Origin: Pseudomonas sp. SCA2728.1_7
GTDB taxonomy: Bacteria; Pseudomonadota; Gammaproteobacteria; Pseudomonadales; Pseudomonadaceae
Direction of reading: 5' to 3'
NCBI RefSeq assembly: GCF_018138145.1
Contig: NZ_CP073104.1
Span: 3,966,001-4,030,000, forward strand
DNA length: 64,000 bases
The first letter of the stretch is position 1. Each line of letters starts with the position of its first letter. Positions 17,638 through 27,100 of the stretch are shown piece by piece. Made by a program: the position numbers and the translations under genes. The notes beneath the pieces are model-generated. The model saw nothing but the letters and a program-made list of their open reading frames with translations, did no database searches and was not told where the DNA came from.

Positions 17638-18534
17638 TCAGAAAGGCGCGTCGCCCTGAATGGTCGTGCGATACAGCTTGCGGCGCAGGTGCGCGGGGCA
17701 GCCGGCGGCGAGATGGATCAGCGAACGGTTGTCCCAGAACACCAGATCGTGGGGCTGCCACTGATGGCGGTAGATGTTTTGCGGCAGCACGCTGTGGGCG
17801 TACAGCTCGCTCAGCAGTTGCTGGCTCTCGTCTTCCGGCAGGCCGACGATGCGCGTGGTGAAACCTTCGCTGACGAACAGCGCCTTGCGGCCGTTTTCCG
17901 GGTGCGTGCGCACCACCGGGTGCACCACTTCCGCGACCTGAGCCAGTTGCTCCGGGGTCAGGGTCGGGCGCCAGTTGCCTTCGAATTTGGTTTCGCTGTA
18001 GCGGGCGGTGTAGGAATGCGCGGCGCTACGACCTTCGACTGCTTTGCGCAATGCTTCGGGCAGGTTGTCCCAGGCTTTGTGCATATCGGCGAACAGCGTG
18101 TCACCGCCCTCGGACGGCAGCTCTTGCGCGTGGAGCATCGAGCCGAGACTTGGCAGCTCTTTATAGGAGAGGTCGGAGTGCCAGAACTTGCCGGCATCGC
18201 CGAGGCCGATGTTCTGGCCGTTTTCGACGATGTTGGAAACGATGAGGATTTCCGGGTGATTGGCCAGCAGGAACTGCTTGAGCACATGGATCTGCAACAC
18301 GCCGAAGCGGCGGCTGAAGTCGATTTGCTGTTGCGGGGTGATTTGCTGGTCGCGGAACACCACGACGTGGTGATCCAGGTGCGCGCGATGGATGCGCGCG
18401 AAGTCTTGATCATTGATCGGCCGGGTGAGGTCGAGGCCAATGATCTCGGCGCCGACGGCACCGCTGAACGGGCGGATTTCAAAGGATTGCGGCGCGGCGG
18501 TCGCGGCGCTTGGGGAAGCAGTAGCTGCGGACAT
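17638..18534 (-). CDS. TauD/TfdA-family Fe(II)/2-oxoglutarate dioxygenase
   Basis: A 298-residue enzyme with the iron triad H119-x-D121 (in FWHSDLSY) and H274, and the 2-oxoglutarate ligands R285 and R289. The spacing of these residues matches TauD almost exactly. Such enzymes hydroxylate the carbon next to sulfonate or ether oxygen; taurine or another sulfonate is the likely substrate class given the ABC genes that follow. The ATG at 18534 follows a GGGAGA sequence; a further in-frame start at 18564 is possible. It heads the operon. Confidence 0.88.
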   Translation of the reverse strand: MSAATASPSAATAAPQSFEIRPFSGAVGAEIIGLDLTRPINDQDFARIHRAHLDHHVVVFRDQQITPQQQIDFSRRFGVLQIHVLKQFLLANHPEILIVSNIVENGQNIGLGDAGKFWHSDLSYKELPSLGSMLHAQELPSEGGDTLFADMHKAWDNLPEALRKAVEGRSAAHSYTARYSETKFEGNWRPTLTPEQLAQVAEVVHPVVRTHPENGRKALFVSEGFTTRIVGLPEDESQQLLSELYAHSVLPQNIYRHQWQPHDLVFWDNRSLIHLAAGCPAHLRRKLYRTTIQGDAPF

Positions 18535-18659
18535 CTTTCCATCTCCCACGCACGCCACGCTCACGGGCGCGCTCGTCGATCAGACACTCACGCTGGATTG
18601 CGTGTTGGTTCAGGTCGTGCGGCGCGCCGATTGGTCGGCAGGTACGCAGGGGGATGACT

Positions 18660-18671
18660 TTATAGCTATAA
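18660..18671. promoter_or_regulatory. Palindrome in the tauD-type promoter region
   Basis: The perfect 12-bp palindrome TTATAGCTATAA lies in an AT-rich patch (18655-18720) 126 bp upstream of the dioxygenase start. It could be an operator for a sulfur-starvation regulator of the CysB/Cbl type; that is inference. The rest of the 18535-18895 gap holds only a REPIN. Confidence 0.4.
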
Positions 18672-18790
18672 GAATCGGAAATTAAATACCGTTAATGAAT
18701 AACGATATGGCGATTGGTGAGGAATGGACTGAGTGTTGAGTGACGGTTTTTGTCACTTATTGACAGAGATGTGGTGTTTGGGCTGCCGCC

Positions 18791-18871
18791 ATCGCGAGCA
18801 GGCTCACTCCTACAGTAATCGCATTCCATCTGGAGAAATGCGATTACTGTAGGAGTGAGCCTGCTCGCGAT
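18791..18871. repeat. REPIN with 35-bp perfect arms
   Basis: Arms at 18791-18825 and 18837-18871 are perfectly complementary over 35 bp with an 11-bp centre, longer than the other pairs in the window. It lies just downstream of the lapC stop and may also act as a transcript end for the lapEBC operon. Confidence 0.92.
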
Positions 18872-18895
18872 GAGGCCAGTGAGGTCACTAAAAAA

Positions 18896-20263
18896 TCAAC
18901 GCTCGTGCAGCGCCTCTGCCCGCGCACGAATGATCGGCTTGAGCAGATAACTCAACACTGACTTCTTGCCGGTAATGATGTCCACCGACGCAACCATCCC
19001 CGGGATGATCAGCAACGGCTTTTCATCGGTGCCCAAGTGGCTGCGCTCAGTGCGCACCTTGATGATGTAGTAGGTGGTTTTCTTGTCTTCGTCGGTGATG
19101 GTGTCGGCACCGATCTGCTCAAGCTTGGCTTTGAGCCCGCCGTAAATGGTGTAGTCGTACGCGGTGAACTTGACGATCGCTTCCTGCCCCGGGTGCAGGA
19201 AGGCGATGTCCTGCGGACGGATCTTCGCTTCGACCAGCAAGGTGTCATCCAGCGGTACGATTTCGACCATGTCGCTGCCTGGCTGGATCACGCCGCCGAT
19301 GGTGTTGACCAGCAACTTGTTGACGATGCCGCGCACCGGCGAGGTAACCAGCGTGCGGCTGACGCGGTCTTCCAGCGCCTTGCCGGTCGCGCTGGCCTTG
19401 TTCAGGTCGGTGCGCGCTTCATTGAGTTGGGTCAACGCTTCGCTGCGGAATTTGCCGCGCGTCTCGTCGATCTTGCGCTGCACTTCCTTGATCGCCGATT
19501 CGGCACGCGGGATGGCCAGCGTCGTTGCATCCAGCTGACCACGGGTTTCCACCTCGGCACGCTTCAGACGTAGCACTTCCACCGGGGACACAGCGCCCTG
19601 AGCGACCAGCGGCTCGGACATGTTGATTTCCTGGCGCTGCAGGCCCAGTTGCTGACGATACTGCGCCTGCTTGGAGGCGAATTCGCGCAGCTCTTGCTGA
19701 CGCTGAATCAACTGCTCCTGCAAACCACCGATCTCGTCGTGCAGTTGCTGACGACGGCTGATGTACAGCGATTCTTCGCTTTTTGCCTGACCCGGCACGG
19801 CTTTGAGCACGTCCTCGGGGAAATTCAGCGGCCGGTCGTCAACCTCAGCGCTGAGGCGCTCTACGCGCAACAGCATCGACAGACGATCAGCTTCGGTTTC
19901 GCCAACGTTAGAAGCAAATCGCGTGTCGTCGAGACGAATCAGCGGTGCGCCGGCTTCGACGATCTGGCCTTCCTTGACGAACAGCTCAGAGATGATCCCG
20001 CCCTCAAGGTTCTGGATTTTCTGAATCTTCGACGACGGAATCGCCTTGCCGTCGCCCTTGGTCACTTCGTCGATCACGGCGAAGTTGGCCCACAGCAGCA
20101 GGAAGATAAAGAAGCCGATGATCGCCCAGATGGTCAGGCGCACGACGCGCGGGGCGTCTTCGATCAGCGCTTTGTTGACCTCCGGCAGCGGCTGGCCCTG
20201 CAGCGATGCCGAGCCCTTGAAGTAGCGACGGATCGAATCCTTGAAACCCGACTTAAGCAACAC
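18896..20263 (-). CDS. lapC: LapC: type I secretion membrane fusion protein for LapA
   Basis: A 455-residue HlyD-family adaptor: cytosolic N-terminus, one membrane helix (about residues 44-64), N-L-E-G-G-I-I-S-E-L lipoyl motif near 88, a long coiled coil (about 150-290), and the C-terminal D-E-K-K-T-T-Y-Y-x-x-K-V-R segment typical of type I adaptors. The start codon is GTG and overlaps lapB by 11 bp. It bridges the LapB ATPase in the inner membrane and LapE in the outer membrane, and is the last gene of lapE-lapB-lapC. Confidence 0.93.
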   Translation of the reverse strand: MLLKSGFKDSIRRYFKGSASLQGQPLPEVNKALIEDAPRVVRLTIWAIIGFFIFLLLWANFAVIDEVTKGDGKAIPSSKIQKIQNLEGGIISELFVKEGQIVEAGAPLIRLDDTRFASNVGETEADRLSMLLRVERLSAEVDDRPLNFPEDVLKAVPGQAKSEESLYISRRQQLHDEIGGLQEQLIQRQQELREFASKQAQYRQQLGLQRQEINMSEPLVAQGAVSPVEVLRLKRAEVETRGQLDATTLAIPRAESAIKEVQRKIDETRGKFRSEALTQLNEARTDLNKASATGKALEDRVSRTLVTSPVRGIVNKLLVNTIGGVIQPGSDMVEIVPLDDTLLVEAKIRPQDIAFLHPGQEAIVKFTAYDYTIYGGLKAKLEQIGADTITDEDKKTTYYIIKVRTERSHLGTDEKPLLIIPGMVASVDIITGKKSVLSYLLKPIIRARAEALHER

Positions 20264-22418
20264 TGATCTGCCCCTTCTTCAACGCTTCCATCACGGCGGC
20301 TTTCGGGCCATCGGCGAGAATTTGTCCACGGTCGATCACCAGCAGACGATCGACCAGCGACAACAGTGAAGCCCGGTGCGTGACCAGCACCACGGTCTTG
20401 TTTTCGATCACGGCGGCGAGGCGTTGCTTGAGGCGTTCTTCACCGGTGTTGTCCATCGCACTGGTTGGCTCGTCCATCAGCAGGATCGGTGGATTGAGCA
20501 ACAGCGCCCGGGCCAGCGCGACGTTCTGCCGTTGGCCACCGGAGAGGTTCTGCCCACGCTCGCCGACTTGCAGCTCATAACCTTGCGGGTGCAGACGGGC
20601 GAATTCGTGGACGCCGGCCAGTTCGGCCGCCTGCAGGACAAGCTCGTCTTCTACATAGCGTGCGCCGGAGACAAGGTTGTCACGCAGGGTACCGGCCAGC
20701 AGTTGAATGTCCTGCGGCACGTAACCAATGTTGTAGCGCAGCTCGCTGACGTCAATCTGGCGGATATCCACACCGTCGACCAGCAAGGCGCCGTCATCCG
20801 GCTGATACAGGCCAACCAGCAATTTGGCGAGGGAGCTTTTGCCCGAGCCGCTACGGCCGATGATGCCGATTTTCTCGCCGGGGCGAATCACCAGGTTGAT
20901 GTTCTTCAGCGCCGGATTCTGTTGTTCCGGGTAGGTGAAGCTGAGTTGGCGGCATTCGATCGCACCCTGCAGAACCTTGCGGCTCAGCGGGCGTTCTTCG
21001 AAATTGCGCTCTTGCGGCAGCTCCATCATCTGGTCGACCGAGGTCATGGTCACCCGGGCTTGTTGATAACGGGTCAGCAGACCGGACAGCGACGCCAGCG
21101 GGCTGAGGGCGCGGCCGCTGAGCATGTAGCAGGCAATCAGACCGCCCATGCTCAGGTTGCCGGCGATGATCTGATACACGCCGAAGACAATCATGATCAC
21201 CCCGGCCAGTTGCTGGATCAGCAGGGTGATGTTCATCGCCAGACCGGAGAGCATTTTCACTCGCAGCTCGAGGCGGCTGAGGGTGCCGATGGTCTGTTCC
21301 CACTGATACTGACGTTCGCTTTCGGCGTTGTTGACCTTGACCGCGTCAAGGCCGGCGAGGGTTTCGATCAGGCTCGACTGGCGCTCGGCACCGAGGGCCA
21401 TGGTGCGCTCCATGGTTGCCACCAGCGGCTTCTGCAAGGCGTAGCCGATCAGCAGGGCAATCGGGAATGCCAGCACCGGAATCCACACCAAATGCCCGCC
21501 GAGAATGGCGATAACAATAAAGATCAGGATGGTGAACGGCAGGTCGATCAGGCTGGTCAGGGTCAGCGAGGCGAGGAAGTCGCGCAGGCTCTGAAACTCG
21601 TGGATGTTCTGCGCAAAGCTGCCGACCCGCGCCGGGCGGTATTTCATCGACATGCCGACGATGCGTTCGAACAGCGTCGCCGAAATGATCAGGTCGGTTT
21701 TCTTCCCGGCCAGATCCAGGCACAGACTGCGCAGGCTCTTGAGGATCAGGTCAAAGAGGTAGGCGCCGGTGATGCCCAGCGCCAGCACCCACAGGGTCGC
21801 TTCGGCCTGGTTCGGCACCACGCGGTCGTAGACGTTCATCACGAACAGCGGCGCGGCCATGGCGATGATGTTGATCAGGAAACTCGCGGCGATGGCATCG
21901 GCGTACAGCCAGCGCGAACGCTTGAGGGTGTCGCGGAACCACGAACGCGCACGTGGAATCAGCGTGCCGTGGTTGACGTCGAATTTGTGCTGCGGCTGGG
22001 CGAAGAAGACTTTGCCGGTGTAGTCGTCGGCGAGCAGCTCACGGCTGACGATGGACTCGCCACCGTCGGTTTCACTGAGCAGCACCCGCGCTTCGTTGTC
22101 ACCCTGCCAGCCGAGCAGGACGGCGCTGCGGCCATCCTTGAGCAGCAGCAACGCCGGCATGGCGATCGCCGGAATCTCTTCCAGCTTGCGCTGTAGCACC
22201 CGACCTTGCAGGCCGGCGCGAGCCGCCGCGCGGGGCAGCAACTCGACACTCAGGCGTTGTTTGGGCAGCGGCAGGCCGGTGGTCAGCATCGCCGCGCTGG
22301 CGGGTTTCTGATGCAGCATGCAAAGGGCGAGCAGGCCGTCCAGTAACGGATCGTCGTGCAACGCGCGTGGATCATGACTGAGTTGAACTCGACTGACTTC
22401 TGATTCCACGCTCGACAC
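20253..22418 (-). CDS. lapB: LapB: type I secretion ABC exporter with inactive C39-like domain
   Basis: A 721-residue exporter: N-terminal C39-like domain (about 1-140), ABC transmembrane domain (about 160-450) and ATPase domain with Walker A GRSGSGKSS near 515, signature LSGGQRQ near 618 and Walker B ILLMDEPTSAMD near 638. The N-terminal domain lacks the Q-x-C-G protease motif (LALCMLHQK instead), so it should only bind substrate, as in RTX exporters. It drives LapA export with LapC and LapE. Confidence 0.94.
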   Translation of the reverse strand: MSSVESEVSRVQLSHDPRALHDDPLLDGLLALCMLHQKPASAAMLTTGLPLPKQRLSVELLPRAAARAGLQGRVLQRKLEEIPAIAMPALLLLKDGRSAVLLGWQGDNEARVLLSETDGGESIVSRELLADDYTGKVFFAQPQHKFDVNHGTLIPRARSWFRDTLKRSRWLYADAIAASFLINIIAMAAPLFVMNVYDRVVPNQAEATLWVLALGITGAYLFDLILKSLRSLCLDLAGKKTDLIISATLFERIVGMSMKYRPARVGSFAQNIHEFQSLRDFLASLTLTSLIDLPFTILIFIVIAILGGHLVWIPVLAFPIALLIGYALQKPLVATMERTMALGAERQSSLIETLAGLDAVKVNNAESERQYQWEQTIGTLSRLELRVKMLSGLAMNITLLIQQLAGVIMIVFGVYQIIAGNLSMGGLIACYMLSGRALSPLASLSGLLTRYQQARVTMTSVDQMMELPQERNFEERPLSRKVLQGAIECRQLSFTYPEQQNPALKNINLVIRPGEKIGIIGRSGSGKSSLAKLLVGLYQPDDGALLVDGVDIRQIDVSELRYNIGYVPQDIQLLAGTLRDNLVSGARYVEDELVLQAAELAGVHEFARLHPQGYELQVGERGQNLSGGQRQNVALARALLLNPPILLMDEPTSAMDNTGEERLKQRLAAVIENKTVVLVTHRASLLSLVDRLLVIDRGQILADGPKAAVMEALKKGQISVA

Positions 22419-22443
22419 TCTTTGACAGTTGAAAAGGGATAAC

Positions 22444-23793
22444 TCAATTCATCCCAGGCAGCTGGACCTTGGGCTTGACGTCGTTTTGCACAACGGATGC
22501 CAACGGTGCGACCACTCCCTGGCTTCTGAGCAACTCGCCCATGGTCGCCTTGATTCGGTACTGAGTAAATAACTGAATGTTTTTGATTTCCGCCAAACGC
22601 CGCGAAGCGGTGAACAACTCGTTTTCGCTGTCGAGCAAATCGAGCAGGGTGCGTTCGCCGAGGCTGAACTGACGCTGGTAGGCGGTGCGCACCGAGGTGC
22701 TGTGATCGACGTATTGCTGCGCGATCGGCACCTGCGCGTTGGCGTTGTTCAAGGCGTTCCAGGCCAGGCCGAGCTCTTCGTTCAACTGACGCAAAGCGTT
22801 GTTGCGGATGTCCAACGCCTGGTTCGACAGGTACGACTTGGATTCCAGATCAGCCTTGTTGCTGCCACCGGAATAGAGGTTGAAGCGCATGCGCAACATC
22901 GCCTGCCATTCGTTGTTGTGGCCATTCTGGCCGTCGAGATCGTTGTCGGCGGTACGGCCCAGTTCGGCGTCGAAACGTGGGTAGAAGGTCGATTTGGCGG
23001 TTTCGTATTGCTTCTCGGCGGCGGCGATGTCGGACTCGGCCGAACGCAGGATCGGACTGTTTTCCAGCATCTGCTGGCGCGCTTCATTGAGGTTGGCCGG
23101 CATCATCGCCATGAACGGCGCCGGACGCTCGAGTTGATCGGGCATCTGGCCAACGGCGCTGAGGAAGTTGGTTTCCGAGTCGGCCAGATTGGTCTGCTCG
23201 GTGATCAGGTTGTTACGGGCCTGAGCCATCCGCGCTTCGGCCTGATCGAGGTCGGCACCGCTGCCGACACCGCGCTGGGTGCGCAACTGGATCTGGTCGT
23301 AGATGCGCTGGTGGCTCTTGAGGTTGTCCTCGGCCAGACGCACGAATTCGCGGCGGGTCAGCACGTCCAGATAAACCTGGGCGACGGTCAGCGCGGTGCG
23401 CTCGGAAGTACCGAGCAACGAGTAAGCGCGAGAGTTAACGGTGGCTTGTTGACGCCCGACTTCGCTGGACGTCGCAAAACCGTCGAAGACCATTTGCGAG
23501 AGACGTAAACTTGACTCGCTGCGGTTCAGGGTTTCGTAGTGGTTACCGGAATTGGCGCGGGTGGTGACGCTGTCGGTGCCTTCACGGCCATAACCGCCGA
23601 GCAGATCGACCTTCGGCAGGTATCCACCTTTTGCCGCTCTTAATTGATAATCCGCCGCCAAACGACTGTTGACCCCCGCCTGGATTTCCGGATGGACATC
23701 CAGTGCCTGCTGCATGGCTTCTGGTAAGGATTGTGCTTGTACAAAAGAGGCGGCGAGAGCGAAGGGTACGGCGAAAAGCAGGGGCGAACGCAT
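22444..23793 (-). CDS. lapE: LapE: TolC-like outer-membrane protein of the LapA secretion system
   Basis: About 449 residues. The signal peptide starts at the ATG at 23793 (MRSPLLFAVPFALAASFVQA), so the longer frame from 23862 is rejected. The two TolC repeats follow, with the terminal L-L-D-L-L-D-S-E-N-E-L motif near residue 390. It forms the outer-membrane pore in which the LapA N-terminus is held. It is the first gene of lapEBC, divergent from lapA across a 360-bp AT-rich intergenic region. Confidence 0.93.
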   Translation of the reverse strand: MRSPLLFAVPFALAASFVQAQSLPEAMQQALDVHPEIQAGVNSRLAADYQLRAAKGGYLPKVDLLGGYGREGTDSVTTRANSGNHYETLNRSESSLRLSQMVFDGFATSSEVGRQQATVNSRAYSLLGTSERTALTVAQVYLDVLTRREFVRLAEDNLKSHQRIYDQIQLRTQRGVGSGADLDQAEARMAQARNNLITEQTNLADSETNFLSAVGQMPDQLERPAPFMAMMPANLNEARQQMLENSPILRSAESDIAAAEKQYETAKSTFYPRFDAELGRTADNDLDGQNGHNNEWQAMLRMRFNLYSGGSNKADLESKSYLSNQALDIRNNALRQLNEELGLAWNALNNANAQVPIAQQYVDHSTSVRTAYQRQFSLGERTLLDLLDSENELFTASRRLAEIKNIQLFTQYRIKATMGELLRSQGVVAPLASVVQNDVKPKVQLPGMN

Positions 23794-23983
23794 GATAGGA
23801 ATTTCCCAGAACTTCTTGTCTTGAATCACAGCAAAACGTGGCGCTGCGTCGGATGATGGCAACCAGATTGACCGTATGTCGGAAAGTTCAAAACAGGAAC
23901 TGGATCACACGCTGAAGGACAGGTCGCCGCGGAAATATCAATGTGACATTAGTGGGGCGATTGTTTAGGATGGCACCCAGAAG

Positions 23984-24037
23984 GTCAATAGTTTGGCATA
24001 AAGTTAATAGCGAAAGAATCTAGCCAAATTATTGACG
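23984..24037. promoter_or_regulatory. Candidate FleQ boxes in the lapE-lapA intergenic region
   Basis: GTCAATAGTTTGGC at 23984-23997 and GCCAAATTATTGAC at 24024-24037 resemble the FleQ box GTCAATAAATTGAC (11/14 and 10/14 matches). A perfect palindrome TGACGCGTCA lies at 24042-24051. FleQ is known to control lap genes in pseudomonads in a c-di-GMP-dependent way; the assignment here is by resemblance only. Confidence 0.4.
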
Positions 24038-24153
24038 AAATGACGCGTCAAACTTGATTCGCAAATTTTAAAAGTACGTCCAGACTGAGTCGGCGCCAAA
24101 AGCCATCAGGTCTATGGAAGTCAACTGAACGTGACACCCCCGGAGAGTCTTCA

Positions 24154-27100
24154 ATGAGCAGTGTTGTTGCCATCGTCAAAAGCATTGTCGGTCAGGTATT
24201 TGTAGTCTCCCCTGAGGGTGTACGTCGCGTACTCGTTGAAGGCGATCGCCTGTTTGTCGGCGACCAGATCGACACCGGCCTCTCCGGCGCCGTGTCGCTG
24301 GAATTGACAGATGGCCGCACTCTCGATCTGGGTCGCGAAACCCAGTGGAGCGCCACCGCGCCCGACTCCAGCACGGACCTGGCTGAGGCCACCGCGCAGG
24401 CTGCGCCGTCGGTAGCCGAACTGCAGCAAGCCATCGCCGCCGGTGTCGACCCGACTACCGCGCTTGACGCCACCGCTGCCGGCCCGAGCGCCGCAGGCAC
24501 GGGCGGTGCCGCCGGTGGCGGTCACAGTTTCGTGATGCTCGACGCCACCGCTGGCCGTGTTGACCCGACCATTGGTTTCCCGACCGCAGGCATCAACGCT
24601 GCCGGTCAAGCCGCGCAAAATATTACCGGCGGCCAGACCACCGATACCACCACCAACGCCCTGCGTGAATCGACCCTGAGCCTCAGCGCCACGCCGACCA
24701 TCACCGAAGCCGGCGGCGTGCTGGTGTACACCGCGACCCTGACCCAGGCGCCGCTGACCGACCTGACCATCACCCTCTCCAACGGCGCGGTGATTGTGAT
24801 TCCAGCCGGCTCCACCACGGGCACCGTCAACGTGCCGCTGGCGCCGAACGACACCGTTTATAACGACCCGAGCCAGATCGACGTGACCGTCACCGGCACC
24901 ACCGGCGGCAATGGCATCACCGTGACGCCGCCGACCAACCCGGCCACGACCCAGGTCACCGACACCATCGATACCACCACCGTCACCCTGACGGCAGGGC
25001 CGAGTGTCACCGAAGGCGGCCAGATCACTTACACCGCGACCCTGACCAACCCGGCCCAAACTCCGGTGACTGTCACCCTGTCGAACGGCTCGACGATCAC
25101 CATCGGCGCCGGCCAGACTACCGGCACCGTCAACGTGCCGACCCCGGCCAACGACGTCTATAACAACGGCAGCACCGTCACCACCACGATTACCGGCGCC
25201 AGCGGCGGCAACTTCGAAAACCTGGTGCCGAACCCGACACCAGCGGTGACTACCATCACCGATTCGATCGACACCACCACGGTCACGCTGACCGCTGGCT
25301 CGACCGTCACCGAAGGCGGCCAGATCACTTACACCGCGACCCTGACTAATCCGGCGCAAACCCCGGTGACCGTCACCCTGTCGAACGGTTCGACCATCAC
25401 CATCGAAGCCGGCCAGACCACTGGCGTCGTCAACGTGCCGACCCCGGCCAATGACGTCTACAACAACGGCAGCACCGTCAGCACTACGATTACCGGTACC
25501 ACCGGTGGCAACTTTGAAAACCTGGTGCCGAACCCGACGCCAGCAGTGACCACCATTACTGATTCGGTCGACACGACCAACGTCAGCCTCACCGCCACCG
25601 GCACCGTCGTCGAAGGTGGCCAGATCACCTATACCGCGACCCTGACCAACGCCGCGCAAACGCCGGTGACGATCACCCTGTCGAACGGTTCGACCATCAC
25701 CATTGAAGCCGGCAAAACCACCGGCACCGTCAACGTGCCGACAGCGGCCAACGACGTCTACAACAATGGCAGCACGGTCAGCACCACGATTACCGGCGCA
25801 ACCGGTGGCAACTTCGAAAATCTGGTGCCGAACACCACGCCAGCGACCACCACCATTACCGATTCGATCGACACCACCAATCTGTCGTTGTCAGCGACCG
25901 GCAGCGTTGCTGAAGGCGGCTCGATCGTTTACACCGCGACCCTGACCAATCCGGCCGGCACGCCAGTGACCGTGACCCTGAGCAATGGCTCGGTGATCAC
26001 CATCGACGCCGGCAAGACTACCGGCACCGTGACCGTTCCAGCACCGGCCGATGACGTCTATAAAGACGCCGGCCAAGTCGAAGTCAGCATCAATAACGTC
26101 ACCGGCGGCAATTTCGAGAACCTGGTGCCGAGCACCGTTCCGGCTGTCACCGAAGTGACCGACACCGTCGACACCTCGACCGTGAAATTGACGGCTGACA
26201 CCTCGGTGGCTGAAGGCGGCACCGTCACTTACACCGCAACCGTCGGCGCGCCAGTCACCGGCTCGCCGGTTGTCGTGACCCTGGCCAACGGCCAGAACAT
26301 CACCATCGCCGTCGGCCAAACCACCGGCACCGTGACCACCACCGCGCCTAACGACGCGCTAGCCGGCAACGCGCCGTTGAGCAACTCGATCACTGGCGTT
26401 TCGGGCGGCAACTACGAAAATCTGGTCGCCGATAAAACCCCGGTCTCCACCAACGTCACTGACGTTGCCGACACCACCAACCTTTCGCTCAGCGCCACCG
26501 GCTCTGTGGCTGAAGGCGGTTCGATCGTTTACACCGCGACCCTGACCAACCCGGCCGGCACTCCGGTGACTGTGACCCTGTCGAACGGCTCGGTGATCAC
26601 CATCGAAGCGGGCAAAACCACCGGCACCGTGACCGTCGCGGCACCCGCTGATGACGTCTATAAAGACGCCGGCAAAGTCGAAGTCACCATCGACAACGCC
26701 ACTGGCGGCAACTTCGAGAACCTGGTGCCAAGCACCGTTCCGGCTGTTACCGAAGTGACCGACACCCTCGACACGTCGACCGTCAAACTGACCGCTGACA
26801 CCACCGTGGCTGAAGGCGGCACCGTCACCTACACCGCGACCGTTGGCGCGCCGGTCACCGGTTCGCCTGTCGTCGTGACCTTGGCCAATGGCCAAACCAT
26901 CACCATCGCGGTCGGCCAGACCACCGGCACCGTAACCGCCACTGCACCGAACGATGCGCTGACCGGCCATGCGCCGCTGACCACTTCGATCACTGAGGTT
27001 TCCGGCGGTAACTACGAAAATCTGGTGGCTGACAAAACTCCGGTCAGCACCACCGTCACCGACACCACCGACACCACCAATCTGTCCCTCAGCGCCACCG

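Noticed and set aside
20253..22418. Active C39 peptidase in LapB
   Set aside because: The N-terminal domain lacks the catalytic Cys motif, and LapA has no double-glycine leader.
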